This document shows, piece by piece, positions 6,062 to 13,879 of a stretch of 21,730 nt of DNA (the first letter of the stretch is position 1; every line of letters begins with the position of its first letter). The notes under the pieces were generated by a model. The model did no database searches, was not told the DNA's origin, and was given only the letters and a program-made list of their open reading frames with translations. Source of the stretch: Candidatus Yonathbacteria bacterium CG17_big_fil_post_rev_8_21_14_2_50_43_9 (GTDB taxonomy: Bacteria > Patescibacteriota > Minisyncoccia > Phycocordibacterales > UBA1550); assembly GCA_002771015.1 (NCBI GenBank), contig PCUO01000018.1:45808-67537 (forward strand), in the 5' to 3' direction. Made by a program: the position numbers and the translations under genes.

Positions 6062-6757
6062 TTATATTCTCTCATACATTTCGCGGATGCGGGACATTAT
6101 TGTGTGGGTAGCGGATTTTAATTGTTTATGGGTTGGTGGTACTCCGTTCTTCTTTGTGCCAAAAAGTTCCTCGCGTGTGATTGGTTTACCATAGGAAACT
6201 GAAATTGAGTGCTCGCGTGAAAAAAATTCACGTGGTCCCATTTTTTGGTGTCCGTGAATTGCAACTGGAATCACTGGGCGACCAGTGCGCCAAAGCAAAT
6301 ACGCGACTCCTGGTTTTCCATCGCCAATTTTACCGTCTGGAGTTTTTCCTCCTTCTGGGAAAATACATACGCTTTGTCCGCGTTCCAAAATCTCAATATG
6401 GTTTCTGAGCGCGTACTCGTAATTACCTTTTGTTCCAACCGTGACTGGATACGCTCCCCATATCTTGAAAAAGATTCCTCCATAAATATATTTCGCGAGA
6501 CCGCTCACCTCATAGAACTCTCGCTCACGCGCAAGGTAAAACATTGGCATTAGCGGAGAAAAAGGGTTGAGAGTTGCAGGAATAAGTATTGGGTCAAATT
6601 GACTGGAGTGATTTACCGCAAAGATTGCTCCACTTTCGTGTCTACGAATATTTTCTTTTCCTAAAATAGTGATTTTCCCAAATACCCACAAAACCACCCA
6701 CATAAATGGCCATAGCGCTGTCTGCAAAAGGAACGGGGTTATTAGGAAGAAATTCAT
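6062..6757 (-). CDS. Second PlsC-type acyltransferase
   Basis: A 231-aa protein with an N-terminal hydrophobic anchor (residues ~3-27), the catalytic motif NHSSQFD (Asn49, His50, Asp55), and FPEGGK (132-137) in place of the usual FPEGTR. The RPVIPVAIHGH segment matches the last conserved block of the family. It is clearly different from the acyltransferase at 4183-4845 and may act on another acceptor or at the other glycerol position; this is inference. It stands alone between the RAYT unit and dnaJ. A perfect TGATATAAT box ends only 1 nt before the ATG, which is too close for a transcript covering this start, so the promoter at the dnaJ end or a later start (Met18) should be considered. Confidence 0.88.
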   Translation of the reverse strand: MNFFLITPFLLQTALWPFMWVVLWVFGKITILGKENIRRHESGAIFAVNHSSQFDPILIPATLNPFSPLMPMFYLAREREFYEVSGLAKYIYGGIFFKIWGAYPVTVGTKGNYEYALRNHIEILERGQSVCIFPEGGKTPDGKIGDGKPGVAYLLWRTGRPVIPVAIHGHQKMGPREFFSREHSISVSYGKPITREELFGTKKNGVPPTHKQLKSATHTIMSRIREMYERI

Positions 6758-6937
6758 AATTATATCAAGCCATCATGTGTTTCTATTTTAGATACCTGCC
6801 CTTTGCGAAACTGAGCCTCCGAGCGGGCGAGGCTTTTCAAAAAATCTGTATTAAAAATACGAGGCGCGCCAACTGATGAGACTATTTTTTGTTTTTTACT
6901 AATCTTGAGTTGCACTCTTGTTGTGTTAATAACTTTT

Positions 6938-6943
6938 ATTATA
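6938..6943 (-). promoter_or_regulatory. Extended -10 box (TGGTATAAT) just after the dnaJ stop
   Basis: A perfect minus-strand TATAAT preceded by TGG, 4 nt beyond the dnaJ gene. It could drive the acyltransferase at 6062-6757 with a long leader (~180 nt). The intervening stretch 6758-6937 holds no gene; it has a short hairpin (AGCCTC/GAGGCT near 6825-6850) and a second -10 like box at 6759-6764. Confidence 0.4.
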
Positions 6944-6946
6944 CCA

Positions 6947-8014
6947 CTAAATCCCCTCTTTGCGAAGGTCTTCTATGAGCTTTTCCGCAGTGCGGGAGAG
7001 TTTTGCTGGGGTTTTCACTTCTAGTTTGATGAGGAGGTATCCGCGACGCATTGCGTCAAACGGCACTCCCTTTTCACGAACACGCAAAACCTCACCCGAG
7101 GAAACACCTTTGGGAACTTTCAGTTTAATTTCACCATCTAGCGTTTGCACAGGATACTCCGCGCCAAGAAGGGAATCTGTAAGTTTTATACTTAGAGTCA
7201 TAACGAGATTGTGTCCCTCGCGGTGAAAAATTTTGTGCTGACCAACATGAATCCTAACGTATAAGTCCCCTGCCTTGCCATTTTGTATTGCCTCCCCCGC
7301 GCCAGCAAGGCGCACCTGCTCACCGTTTTGAATTCCTACTGGAACACGAATGGTAATTTGCTCCTCTTTACGCAAAACTCCTGCACCCTTGCAAACAGCA
7401 CATTTTTCTTCTGGAACTTTTCCAGAACCGTGACAGGTTTGACACTCGCGTTCCTGAGCAAACGTGCCGAGAATTGTTCTCACTGTTTCTTGCATGCGAC
7501 CCTTGCCTTTGCAATGAGGGCACTCCTTCATTTTTGCGGATGGCTTTGCGCCACTACCGTGACAGGTATCACAAGCAGATGTCTTTGTAATACGGACTTT
7601 GTGTTCCACTCCAAACACAGCCTCCGAAAATGAGATTTCTAAATCTACCGCAATGTCACGACCACGACGCGCCTGCTCGCGACGTCCACCACCGAAAAAA
7701 TCTCCAAATATGTCGTTTAAGTCTACGCCATCAAACCCTTGTCCTCCGCCGAAGCCCCCTTGAAAGCCTCCGAAGCCTCCGCCCTGTTGTCCACCTCCAA
7801 ATCCCTGCCCGGGGCCAGCGGAACCGTAGGTATCGTACTCTGAACGTTTTTTTTCATCTGAGAGCACTTGATACGCCTCACTCGCCTCTTTGAACTTTTT
7901 CTCATCACCACCTTTGTCGGGGTGATGTTTGTGCGCAAGCGTACGAAACGCTTTTTTAATTTCGTCTTGTGAAGCGTTTTTATCAACGCCGAGAGTTTTG
8001 TAGTAGTCCTTCAT
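6947..8014 (-). CDS. dnaJ: Chaperone DnaJ (type I Hsp40)
   Basis: A 355-aa co-chaperone that hands unfolded proteins to DnaK and stimulates its ATPase. It has a J domain (1-70) with the HPD motif at residues 31-33 and a glycine/phenylalanine-rich linker (~66-112). Four zinc-binding CxxCxGxG repeats follow: CDTCHGSG (148-155), CPHCKGKG (165-172), CQTCHGSG (191-198) and CAVCKGAG (205-212). Two beta-barrel substrate-binding domains complete it. All type I elements are present. It is last in the grpE-dnaK-dnaJ set and lies 100 bp behind dnaK, across an AT-rich inverted repeat that could lower its expression relative to dnaK. Confidence 0.97.
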   Translation of the reverse strand: MKDYYKTLGVDKNASQDEIKKAFRTLAHKHHPDKGGDEKKFKEASEAYQVLSDEKKRSEYDTYGSAGPGQGFGGGQQGGGFGGFQGGFGGGQGFDGVDLNDIFGDFFGGGRREQARRGRDIAVDLEISFSEAVFGVEHKVRITKTSACDTCHGSGAKPSAKMKECPHCKGKGRMQETVRTILGTFAQERECQTCHGSGKVPEEKCAVCKGAGVLRKEEQITIRVPVGIQNGEQVRLAGAGEAIQNGKAGDLYVRIHVGQHKIFHREGHNLVMTLSIKLTDSLLGAEYPVQTLDGEIKLKVPKGVSSGEVLRVREKGVPFDAMRRGYLLIKLEVKTPAKLSRTAEKLIEDLRKEGI

Positions 8015-8019
8015 TGGTT

Positions 8020-8101
8020 GAATATTGAATACTGAATGTTGAATGTTGAATACAGAAACCGAAACGAATACGGGCCCGCACCCATTCCATATTCAATATT
8101 C
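8020..8101 (-). repeat. Imperfect 19-bp inverted repeat between dnaK and dnaJ
   Basis: GAATATTGAATACTGAATG at 8020-8038 pairs with CATTCCATATTCAATATTC at 8083-8101 (17 of 19 positions). Between them lie further TGAATGT units and a GC-rich GCGGGCCCG. In the mRNA this can form a large stem-loop ending 6 nt before the dnaJ start codon. Confidence 0.6.
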
Positions 8102-8118
8102 TAAATTCGATATTCTAC
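8082..8118 (-). repeat. AT-rich dispersed element (GTAGAAT...GAATGG), copy at the dnaK stop
   Basis: On the minus strand it begins GTAGAATATCGAATTTAGAA and ends GGAATGG. The TAG stop of dnaK is the TAG of its first GTAGAAT. Related copies lie at 10055-10091 and 18568-18597. Confidence 0.6.
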
Positions 8119-10007
8119 TTAGTCTCGTCTTCCTTGTACTCTGCGTCGTGCACTGTGCCTTCGCCTTCTGCCTTTGGAGCCTCTCCTTCGGCTTTAGCAG
8201 ATTCCGCATTCTTCATCATTTCTTCGCCGATTTTTGAAAGCTCGTCTGAAAGTCCCTGAGATGCCTTCTTCATCGCCTCAATGTCAGTTCCTTTTGAGGT
8301 CTCATTTGCCGATGCAATTTTCGCTTCAACCGCCGATTTCATTTCAGCAGAAACTTTGTCACCATTGTCGCGAAGCGATTTTTCAGCAGTATACACCATT
8401 TGCTCCAACACATTTTTTGTCTCGGCACTGTCGCGCTTCTTTGCATCCTCTTCCGCATTCATTTCTGCCTCTTTCTGCATACGCGTGATGTCGTCCTTTG
8501 AAAGTCCAGAGCTCGCTTCAATACGGATTGATTGCTCCTTGCCAGTAGTTTTTTCTTTTGCCTTTACCTGAAGGATGCCATTTGCGTCCACATCAAAAGA
8601 AACTTCTACTTGCGGAACCCCGCGATGTGCTGGTGGAATGCCGTCCAGAATAAAACGACCGAGGGATTTGTTATCCGGCGCCATTGGACGTTCTCCTTGT
8701 ACCACGTGAATCTCTACTGAAGTTTGATTGTCAGCTGCGGTAGAAAAAATCTGTGAGCGTGAAGCTGGAATGGTTGTGTTCTTTTCAATAAGTTTTGTGG
8801 CTACATTTCCAAATGTTTCAATACCGAGAGAAAGCGGAATGACGTCCAAAAGAAGCACGTCCTTCACGTCGCCCTGCAGGATCCCCGCTTGGATAGCAGC
8901 TCCTATAGCCACCACTTCGTCTGGGTTGATTGAACGATTTGGCTCTTTTCCGAAAAGCTCTTTTACTGCATTCACAATAGCAGGCATACGAGTTTGTCCG
9001 CCTACCATAATTATTTCGTTGATATCTTCTTTTTTGAATGGAGATGCGGAAAGTGCGCGTTTGGTAATCTCAATGGATTTCTCAATATACTCGCGAGCAA
9101 TATCGTCCAATGTTGCGCGAGAGAGCTTCATAAGAAGGTGCTTTGGGCCGTCCGCTCCTGAAGTGATGAACGGAATATTGATTTCCGATTCTGTAGTTGT
9201 GGAAAGCTCGTGCTTTGCTTTTTCTGCGGACTCCTTCAAACGCTGTAGCGCCATCACGTCTGTTGAAACATCAATGCCTGATTCTTTTTTAAACTCACTC
9301 GCAATATGCTGAATAATTTTCTGGTCAATATCCTCTCCACCCATATGCACATCGCCGTCGGTGGACTTTACCTCTATGACATCTCCTCCGACTTCAAGCA
9401 CGGACACATCAAATGTACCGCCTCCAAAGTCGTACACAACAATTTTCTCATCCTTCTTTTTATTAAAACCGTAAGCGAGTGCTGCCGCAGTAGGCTCGTT
9501 GATGATACGCTTCACATCAAAGCCGGCAATCTGCCCCGCGTCCTTTGTCGCCTGACGCTGTGAGTCGTTGAAATACGCAGGCACGGTAATCACAGCTTCA
9601 GTGATTTTTTCACCAAGCTTTGCTTCCGCATCAGCCTTTAGCTTCTGAAGGACCATCGCGGAAATTTCCTCTGGGCGATACTGTTTATCCCCCATTTTTA
9701 CTTGCACGCCACCAGTTGGCGATTTCTCAATAGAAAATGGCACAACTTTTTTGTCGCGCTGAACACCCTCGTCCTCAAAAGTGTGTCCGATCATTCGCTT
9801 GACGCCAAAGAGCGTGTTTTGAGGGTTAGTCACCGCCTGACGCTTTGCCAAAAGCCCAACCAAACGTTCACCACTTTTTGAAACTGCGACGATAGACGGC
9901 GTAGTGCGCGCGCCCTCAATGTTTTCTACAATACGTGGCTCGCCACCCTCTATGATAGCAACCGCGCTGTTTGTTGTACCCAAGTCAATTCCTAAAATTT
10001 TTGCCAT
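8115..10007 (-). CDS. dnaK: Chaperone DnaK (Hsp70)
   Basis: A 630-aa ATP-dependent chaperone. The nucleotide-binding domain opens with [14 protein letters not shown] (phosphate 1), has [19 protein letters not shown] (phosphate 2, ~residue 190) and [11 protein letters not shown] (adenosine motif). The interdomain linker is in [13 protein letters not shown]. The substrate-binding domain and helical lid follow, and the acidic C terminus ends AEYKEDETK. The open frame extends 17 codons further upstream, but ATG 10007 places the protein at the standard [10 protein letters not shown] start. Together with grpE and dnaJ it forms the Hsp70 machine. No CIRCE operator was found before the operon, so HrcA control is not supported. 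Confidence 0.98.
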   Translation of the reverse strand: MAKILGIDLGTTNSAVAIIEGGEPRIVENIEGARTTPSIVAVSKSGERLVGLLAKRQAVTNPQNTLFGVKRMIGHTFEDEGVQRDKKVVPFSIEKSPTGGVQVKMGDKQYRPEEISAMVLQKLKADAEAKLGEKITEAVITVPAYFNDSQRQATKDAGQIAGFDVKRIINEPTAAALAYGFNKKKDEKIVVYDFGGGTFDVSVLEVGGDVIEVKSTDGDVHMGGEDIDQKIIQHIASEFKKESGIDVSTDVMALQRLKESAEKAKHELSTTTESEINIPFITSGADGPKHLLMKLSRATLDDIAREYIEKSIEITKRALSASPFKKEDINEIIMVGGQTRMPAIVNAVKELFGKEPNRSINPDEVVAIGAAIQAGILQGDVKDVLLLDVIPLSLGIETFGNVATKLIEKNTTIPASRSQIFSTAADNQTSVEIHVVQGERPMAPDNKSLGRFILDGIPPAHRGVPQVEVSFDVDANGILQVKAKEKTTGKEQSIRIEASSGLSKDDITRMQKEAEMNAEEDAKKRDSAETKNVLEQMVYTAEKSLRDNGDKVSAEMKSAVEAKIASANETSKGTDIEAMKKASQGLSDELSKIGEEMMKNAESAKAEGEAPKAEGEGTVHDAEYKEDETK

Positions 10008-10049
10008 GATATTTTTGATGATTAAGCTGTTCTTGTAAAATTTCAACTC

Positions 10050-10061
10050 TGTCCCCATTCC
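10050..10061 (+). repeat. Solo REP core (TGTCCCCATTCC) between grpE and dnaK
   Basis: A 12-nt exact match to the core of the REP sequences around the RAYT gene at 5263-5940, about 4 kb away. It runs directly into the AT-rich element at 10055-10091. Confidence 0.55.
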
Positions 10062-10091
10062 AAATTATATATTCCATATTCTACATTCTAC
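10055..10091 (-). repeat. AT-rich dispersed element, copy at the grpE stop
   Basis: On the minus strand it begins GTAGAATGTAGAATATGGAA and ends GGAATGG. The TAG stop codon of grpE is the TAG of its GTAGAAT, as at the dnaK stop. Confidence 0.6.
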
Positions 10092-10714
10092 CCTTTCACA
10101 TGTCCAAATGCCTTCACTTTTGCCGGACGGATAACTTTGCTATGCAAACGATACCCTTTTTGTACGACTTCGGAAACTGTATTTGCTTCTTTTTCTGACG
10201 TTGGTGGAACCTCCTCCATCGCTACATGCATTCTCGGATCTACTTTTTCACCCAACTTTCCTATTTCAGTAAGACCGCGAGATTCAAGTACAGAATACAT
10301 TTGCGCGTAGATATATTCAACACCTTTTCGCCAATTCTCATCCACCTTTTCCCACGCTTCCTTGTTGCCAAATGCCACCGTGAAGCTGTCTAAAACGGGA
10401 ATGAGGTCGTCAACGAGACCCTCGGCCGCGAATTTTATCATCTCACCACGACGCGTGTCCTCATCTTTTTTAATATTAGCGAAATCCGCGCGCATTCTCT
10501 GCCACCCATCCAGATATTCTTTCTTTTCTTTCTCGCAGGTTTTGAGTTTCTCGCGAAGCTTCTTTATCGCTAGCGCTGGACTTTCCGACTCCTCCTCGCT
10601 TTCAAATCGGAGGTCTTCACTATATGTAGTGTTTTCCTCTGTGTCAAGAGATTCTTTTTGCGTGTCCATTTCTCCTATTTTTTCGTCTTTTTCTTCGTGT
10701 TTTGTGTTTGTCAT
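10088..10714 (-). CDS. grpE: Nucleotide exchange factor GrpE
   Basis: A 208-aa protein that dimerises through a long N-terminal helix and releases ADP from DnaK. A low-complexity acidic head (residues 1-50) is followed by a long coiled-coil region (ALAIKKLREKLKTCEKEKKE...). Then comes GrpE core sequence: LDGWQRMRADFANIKKDED, LIPVLDSFTVAF, VDPRMHVAMEEV and a C-terminal VVQKGYRLHSKVIRPAKVKA, the family signature. I start at ATG 10714 (MTNTKHEEKDEKIG). In-frame upstream ATGs exist, notably 10732, but the extra residues have no family-like character. It is first in grpE-dnaK-dnaJ. Confidence 0.95.
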   Translation of the reverse strand: MTNTKHEEKDEKIGEMDTQKESLDTEENTTYSEDLRFESEEESESPALAIKKLREKLKTCEKEKKEYLDGWQRMRADFANIKKDEDTRRGEMIKFAAEGLVDDLIPVLDSFTVAFGNKEAWEKVDENWRKGVEYIYAQMYSVLESRGLTEIGKLGEKVDPRMHVAMEEVPPTSEKEANTVSEVVQKGYRLHSKVIRPAKVKAFGHVKG

Positions 10715-10730
10715 ATTGCTTTGAAACCTC

Positions 10731-10736
10731 ATCTTA
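10731..10736 (-). promoter_or_regulatory. Extended -10 box (TGGTAAGAT) before grpE
   Basis: TGG-TAAGAT on the minus strand ends 16 nt before ATG 10714, predicting a leader of about 10 nt and favouring 10714 over the ATG at 10732. The -35 match is weak. Confidence 0.4.
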
Positions 10737-10760
10737 CCATATTGAGCTAAAGGGGTAAAA

Positions 10761-11030
10761 TTAAAGCGTTCTTTTGTAAATCTTATATATACGACTACGA
10801 TGGTCAACCATTTTAATAGTAATCACCTCATTAGAAACTTTGTACAAAACACGATAATCTACAACGCGTAATTTGTAAACCCCCTTTAAATCATAGGGTA
10901 GAAGTTCAGGTATTATATTGGAACAGTGCTCAGATAACCAAGAAACCTAGGCAACAATTTTCTTCGCAATTACAAAATCAACAGCATCAAGATCAGCGAC
11001 CGCTCGTTCGTCCCATTTAACTGATACCAT
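10761..11030 (-). pseudogene. RelE/ParE-family toxin gene with an in-frame TAG
   Basis: One frame of 90 codons from ATG 11030 to TAA 10761-10763, interrupted only by TAG at 10947-10949 (codon 28). The start reads MVSVKWDERAVADLDAVDFV, then KKIVA, the stop, and VSWLSEH. It ends LKGVYKLRVVDYRVLYKV and VITIKMVDHRSRIYK. The 'LKG.YKLRV.DYRVLY' and 'HRS.IYK' blocks are typical of RelE-type mRNA interferases. A Lys codon (AAG) to TAG change would explain the stop. The gene overlaps the antitoxin end by 14 nt, the normal antitoxin-first order. It is probably inactive; read-through is possible but there is no sign of it. Confidence 0.82.
10780..10807 (-). promoter_or_regulatory. Possible promoter TTGACC-N16-TAAGAT before grpE
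   Basis: -35 TTGACC at 10802-10807 and -10 TAAGAT at 10780-10785 on the minus strand, inside the end of the toxin pseudogene. An alternative or additional promoter for the chaperone operon. Confidence 0.35.
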
Positions 11031-11205
11031 ATTTTTTCGCAACCTGATTGTGCGTGACAGTTTTTGGTGTTCTGCCAAGGCGCGCTTTTAATCTCTGTAG
11101 GAACTGTTTGTTCAGAGATAAAAAACTATCAGGATCGCCGAGCAACTCATTGAGTTTTTGCTCAACAAGAAAATCTATTTTTTTATCGAGTGCTTTTAAA
11201 ATCAT
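11017..11205 (-). CDS. Putative antitoxin of a RelE-type pair (62 aa)
   Basis: A short protein (MILKALDKKIDFLVEQKLNE at the start, VTHNQVAKKYGIS at the end) whose stop lies inside the start of the RelE-like gene. The C-terminal NQVAKKYGI resembles part of a small helix-turn-helix, but the family is not certain. Its role is inferred from position and size: it would bind and silence the toxin and repress the shared promoter. Unlike the toxin it is intact, as expected when a toxin decays first. A -10 like TATCAT ends 6 nt before its ATG. Confidence 0.65.
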   Translation of the reverse strand: MILKALDKKIDFLVEQKLNELLGDPDSFLSLNKQFLQRLKARLGRTPKTVTHNQVAKKYGIS

Positions 11206-11211
11206 GTATTA

Positions 11212-11217
11212 ATGATA
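11212..11217 (-). promoter_or_regulatory. -10 box (TATCAT) for the antitoxin-toxin pair, leaderless spacing
   Basis: Minus-strand TATCAT with 6 nt to ATG 11205; a weak -35 (TTCGCT) lies 17 nt upstream. The stretch 11218-11420 up to the rpsI stop holds no gene that I can support. Confidence 0.4.
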
Positions 11218-11420
11218 CTACATAAAACCCGAAAAGCGAATTTTTGAGCTCAAGCTTCACCACACAATTTTAAAACAATTGTTACAGCAACCACCTTGAC
11301 ATCAAACCAAAGCGTTCAAATATTGAGATGAGCGCGAGGAGTGGAAGAACAATCGATGGAGACGTACATATAGTACTCCGACCAAGGGCGCTTTTTTCGT
11401 AACGAAGTAGTCGCTCGAGA

Positions 11421-11900
11421 TTAACGCTTAGACCACTGAGGGGCCTTGCGCGCCTTCTTAAGTCCAAACTTACGACGCTCTTTCATACGTGGGTCACGCT
11501 TTAAAAAACCAAGCTTCTTTAAACGCTTGCGAGTCTCCTCGTCAAAAGTAACTAATGCTCGTGAAAGTCCGTGACGAAGAGCTTCTGCCTGTGAGTGAAT
11601 TCCTCCACCGACAACCCTTACAGATACAGCAAACTTTCCTGCAACTTTTGATTTCTCAATCGCCTCTGAAACGATTTTCTGAAGCTCAAGTGTGGGAAAA
11701 TATGTTTTAACATCTTTGTCGTTAATTACCAAAGATTCTTTTGAACCCTCTGTGATGCGAACGCGAGCAGTTGAAGTCTTGCGACGACCAACAGCCTCAA
11801 TGTACTTGCCAACAACTGCCTTGGCAACGGAGGGGCGAGCCACCTTTGCCCCCTTCTCAGTCTTTACTTCTTTTTCTATTGTAGTATCTTTGGTCGTCAT
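11421..11900 (-). CDS. rpsI: Ribosomal protein uS9
   Basis: A 159-aa small-subunit protein. The S9 core begins at YIEAVGRRKTSTARVRI (~residue 33), includes VVGGGIHSQAEALRHGLSRA, and ends with the canonical basic tail PQWSKR, whose last residues reach the P-site tRNA. The ~32-residue N-terminal extension rich in Lys, Glu and Val is longer than in E. coli. It begins 1 nt after the L13 stop, the standard rplM-rpsI pair. Confidence 0.96.
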   Translation of the reverse strand: MTTKDTTIEKEVKTEKGAKVARPSVAKAVVGKYIEAVGRRKTSTARVRITEGSKESLVINDKDVKTYFPTLELQKIVSEAIEKSKVAGKFAVSVRVVGGGIHSQAEALRHGLSRALVTFDEETRKRLKKLGFLKRDPRMKERRKFGLKKARKAPQWSKR

Positions 11901-11901
11901 A

Positions 11902-12246
11902 TTATTCTGTAATTTTTAAATTCTTCATGCGCGACTTGTGCAAACGGTTACGAGGGATCATACGTGAAATTGCGCGTAGGAAAACCTCTGAGTAACCTTT
12001 TTTCTCAATAGTGTAACCAATTGTGCGCTCCTTGAGACCGCCTGGGTAGCCAGAAAAAAGTTTTGCATGCACTTCTCCCATTTTTGATGGAGCGATGGTT
12101 GCCTTTGATGCATTTTCAATAACTACCTCAACAGGAGCCACGAGGTGTTTCTGAAAAGCAACTGAGTTTTTACCCATAAGAACGCTCGCTGCCTCGGTTG
12201 CAACGCGTCCTACGGATTTTCCTTTTGCGTCAATTTTGTATGTCAT
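11902..12246 (-). CDS. rplM: Ribosomal protein uL13, short form
   Basis: A 114-aa large-subunit protein: YKIDAKGKSVGRVATEAASV and LMGK at the start, then GYPGGLKERTIG (compare GHIGGIKQ.T in E. coli) and MIPRNRLHKSRMKNLKI near the end. It lacks about 13 N-terminal and 17 C-terminal residues of the 142-residue E. coli protein, which I believe is usual in Parcubacteria. ATG 12246 is chosen over an in-frame start 15 codons upstream because it gives the standard MTYKIDAKGK start. Directly followed by rpsI and preceded by a structured 164-nt gap that contains its own -10 box. Confidence 0.95.
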   Translation of the reverse strand: MTYKIDAKGKSVGRVATEAASVLMGKNSVAFQKHLVAPVEVVIENASKATIAPSKMGEVHAKLFSGYPGGLKERTIGYTIEKKGYSEVFLRAISRMIPRNRLHKSRMKNLKITE

Positions 12247-12290
12247 GGTTGATTTTCTTAGCAATCGAAGAGAGATTTTGAAAATCTCCA

Positions 12291-12420
12291 CCCGGTTAAA
12301 TGCGATTTTGCAAATCGCGATTTCAAATTCCCTGTTAAAAACCTACAGATGGAATTATTAGTGTTTTGTGATTTTAGCATAAACTGTGTCATATTACTAA
12401 TTTGAAATCATTTAACTGGG
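12291..12420 (-). other. Nested inverted repeats (three-way-junction type) ahead of rplM
   Basis: The continuous right arm at 12399-12420 pairs with a left arm split in two (12291-12301 and 12319-12329). The split is filled by a perfect small hairpin, GCGATTT-TGC-AAATCGC, at 12302-12318. One G-T/C-A position spoils the outer stem on the minus strand. A further hairpin, GAGATTTT-G-AAAATCTC, lies at 12272-12288. In E. coli L13 regulates its own operon, so a regulatory leader is plausible, but the right arm lies upstream of the predicted start site and would be present only in read-through RNA. Confidence 0.5.
12371..12379 (-). promoter_or_regulatory. Extended -10 box (TGCTAAAAT) for rplM-rpsI
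   Basis: TGC-TAAAAT on the minus strand, expected start near 12364, giving a leader of about 118 nt. No good -35. Confidence 0.4.
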
Positions 12421-12455
12421 TTTGAAAATTATAGTCGTCCTACTCCATTAATTTT

Positions 12456-12815
12456 CTAAACGAACTCAATAACTGCCATTTTTGAAGCGTCTCCACCACG
12501 ACGTGGGAGTTTCAAAATACGAGTGTATCCGCCGGAGCGCTCCTTGTAACGAGGAGCAATTTCATCAATGAGTTTCTTTGCGCCTTCTTCTCCAGACACA
12601 CCTCCAAGGCGTGAAATGATAAGGCGACGTGAGGCAACATCTCCATTACCACCGCGAGTCACAAGCTTCTCAACAAAAGGACGTAGCTCCTTTGCGCGAG
12701 CTTCGGTAGTTTCAATATGTTCAGATTTAATTAGAGAAAGAGCGAGCGAGCGAAGGAGCGCGATGCGTCCTGCGTGATCCCGTCCAAATTTTCTGATTGA
12801 CTTGTGATGTTTCAT
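12456..12815 (-). CDS. rplQ: Ribosomal protein bL17
   Basis: A 119-aa large-subunit protein, full length for the family: starts MKHHKSIRKFGRDHAGRIAL (compare MRHRKSGRQLNR..HR), contains RAKELRPFVEKLVT and ends in GGYTRILKLPRRGGDASKMA and VIEFV, the standard L17 C terminus. It lies 25 nt after rpoA in the usual rpoA-rplQ order. Its TAG stop lies within TTTAGAAAATTAA, a 13-mer shared with the rpsK stop. Confidence 0.97.
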   Translation of the reverse strand: MKHHKSIRKFGRDHAGRIALLRSLALSLIKSEHIETTEARAKELRPFVEKLVTRGGNGDVASRRLIISRLGGVSGEEGAKKLIDEIAPRYKERSGGYTRILKLPRRGGDASKMAVIEFV

Positions 12816-12840
12816 AGTAGTAGTGTTCCGCTCAAATTAA

Positions 12841-13809
12841 TTATACCTTGAGTGTGATGTCGTGAGCCGAAAGGGCGCGCTTGATCTCCTGAATCCCCTT
12901 GTCGCCAAGACCGTCAATTTCCAAAAGGTCTTCCTCAGTCTTGCGAGTGAGTCCTCCGATGGTGCGAATGTTTGCGTTTGAAAGCGCGTTGTTTGTGCGA
13001 GTTGAAAAGTCAAGGTTTTCCACGCGAGTCTTCAAAAAGTCGTTGTCCGCGAGGTCATTCCTAGGAGCTTTCTCCTCCCTTTTTGACAAAGTTTCTTCTG
13101 TCTCGACCTCTGCCTTCTCTACAAAACCAATAACAGACTTGAGTTGGTTTACCATAATTTCAATAGACGCCTCAAGTGCTCGACGAGGAGTAATGGTGCC
13201 GTCTGTTTCTACTGTGATGCGCAAACGGTTGAAATCTGTGCGGTCGCCAACGCGCATATTGTCCACCTCGTAGTTCACACGACGAATTGGTGTAAAGATT
13301 GCATCAAGCGCGATTGTGCCGATATCCACTTTTCCCTTCTGGTGAACTTCTTTTGAAACATAGCCAAAGCCTTTCGCTACAACAATTTCAATATTGAGAG
13401 AAGCATTTTTATCGGTTAGTGTAGCGATATGTTGCTCTGGGTTCAAAACCTCCACCTGACCAGCGAGTTTAATATCTCCAGCAGTTACATCCTTTGAGCC
13501 TTTTACAGAAAGTGTCACTGTTTGCGACTCCATTGTGGAAAGTTTAAAGCGAGCTTTTTTCAAATTGAGGAGAATAGTAATAACATCCTCCTTAACTCCC
13601 TCTATTGTAGAAAACTCGTGTGAAACTCCATCAATTTTTACTGATGTGATTGCGGCACCCAAAAGCGATGACAAAATGATACGGCGAAGCGAGTTGCCAA
13701 GCGTGTGACCGTATCCAGGGTAAAGGCCCTCAATTTCGTAACTTCCCTTAAAACCGTCCTCTGCGAGAACTTTAGGCTTCGATGGCAATGTGATGTTGTA
13801 GTCGAGCAT
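12841..13809 (-). CDS. rpoA: DNA-directed RNA polymerase subunit alpha
   Basis: A 322-aa scaffold subunit of RNA polymerase. The N-terminal domain has LYPGYGHTLGNSLRRIILSS (dimerisation and beta/beta' assembly), VKEDVITILLNLK and RRVNYEVDNMRVG. A short acidic linker (~235-255) leads to the C-terminal domain (~260-322) with NANIRTIGGLTRKTEEDLL and GLGDKGIQEIKRAL, the helix-hairpin-helix that binds UP elements and activators. Complete. An internal promoter lies in the 70-nt gap after rpsD, so alpha and L17 can be made apart from the upstream genes. Confidence 0.98.
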   Translation of the reverse strand: MLDYNITLPSKPKVLAEDGFKGSYEIEGLYPGYGHTLGNSLRRIILSSLLGAAITSVKIDGVSHEFSTIEGVKEDVITILLNLKKARFKLSTMESQTVTLSVKGSKDVTAGDIKLAGQVEVLNPEQHIATLTDKNASLNIEIVVAKGFGYVSKEVHQKGKVDIGTIALDAIFTPIRRVNYEVDNMRVGDRTDFNRLRITVETDGTITPRRALEASIEIMVNQLKSVIGFVEKAEVETEETLSKREEKAPRNDLADNDFLKTRVENLDFSTRTNNALSNANIRTIGGLTRKTEEDLLEIDGLGDKGIQEIKRALSAHDITLKV

Positions 13810-13838
13810 TATAGTGTTTGGTGTAAATTAGAGATGAA

Positions 13839-13867
13839 ACTATACCTTAAATTTTTAATAAATGCAA
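13839..13867 (-). promoter_or_regulatory. Internal promoter TTGCAT-N17-TATAGT before rpoA
   Basis: -35 TTGCAT at 13862-13867 and -10 TATAGT at 13839-13844 on the minus strand, 17-nt spacer, about 23 nt of leader before ATG 13809. Confidence 0.5.
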
Positions 13868-13879
13868 ACGGGATGCGAA

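Noticed and set aside
8728..9312. 194-aa plus-strand ORF opposite dnaK
   Set aside because: It is the antisense reading of conserved DnaK coding sequence, without start signals; the minus-strand frame is certain.
10715..10830. CIRCE operator for HrcA control of the chaperone operon
   Set aside because: No TTAGCACTC-N9-GAGTGCTAA or close variant is present upstream of grpE.
10761..11030. Suspected frameshift in the toxin at the G-run near 10880
   Set aside because: The run has five C on the plus strand (10880-10884), which keeps one frame from ATG to TAA; only the TAG at 10947-10949 interrupts it.
11282..11467. 61-aa minus-strand ORF next to rpsI
   Set aside because: Overlaps the end of rpsI in another frame, has no start signal and reads as non-coding composition.
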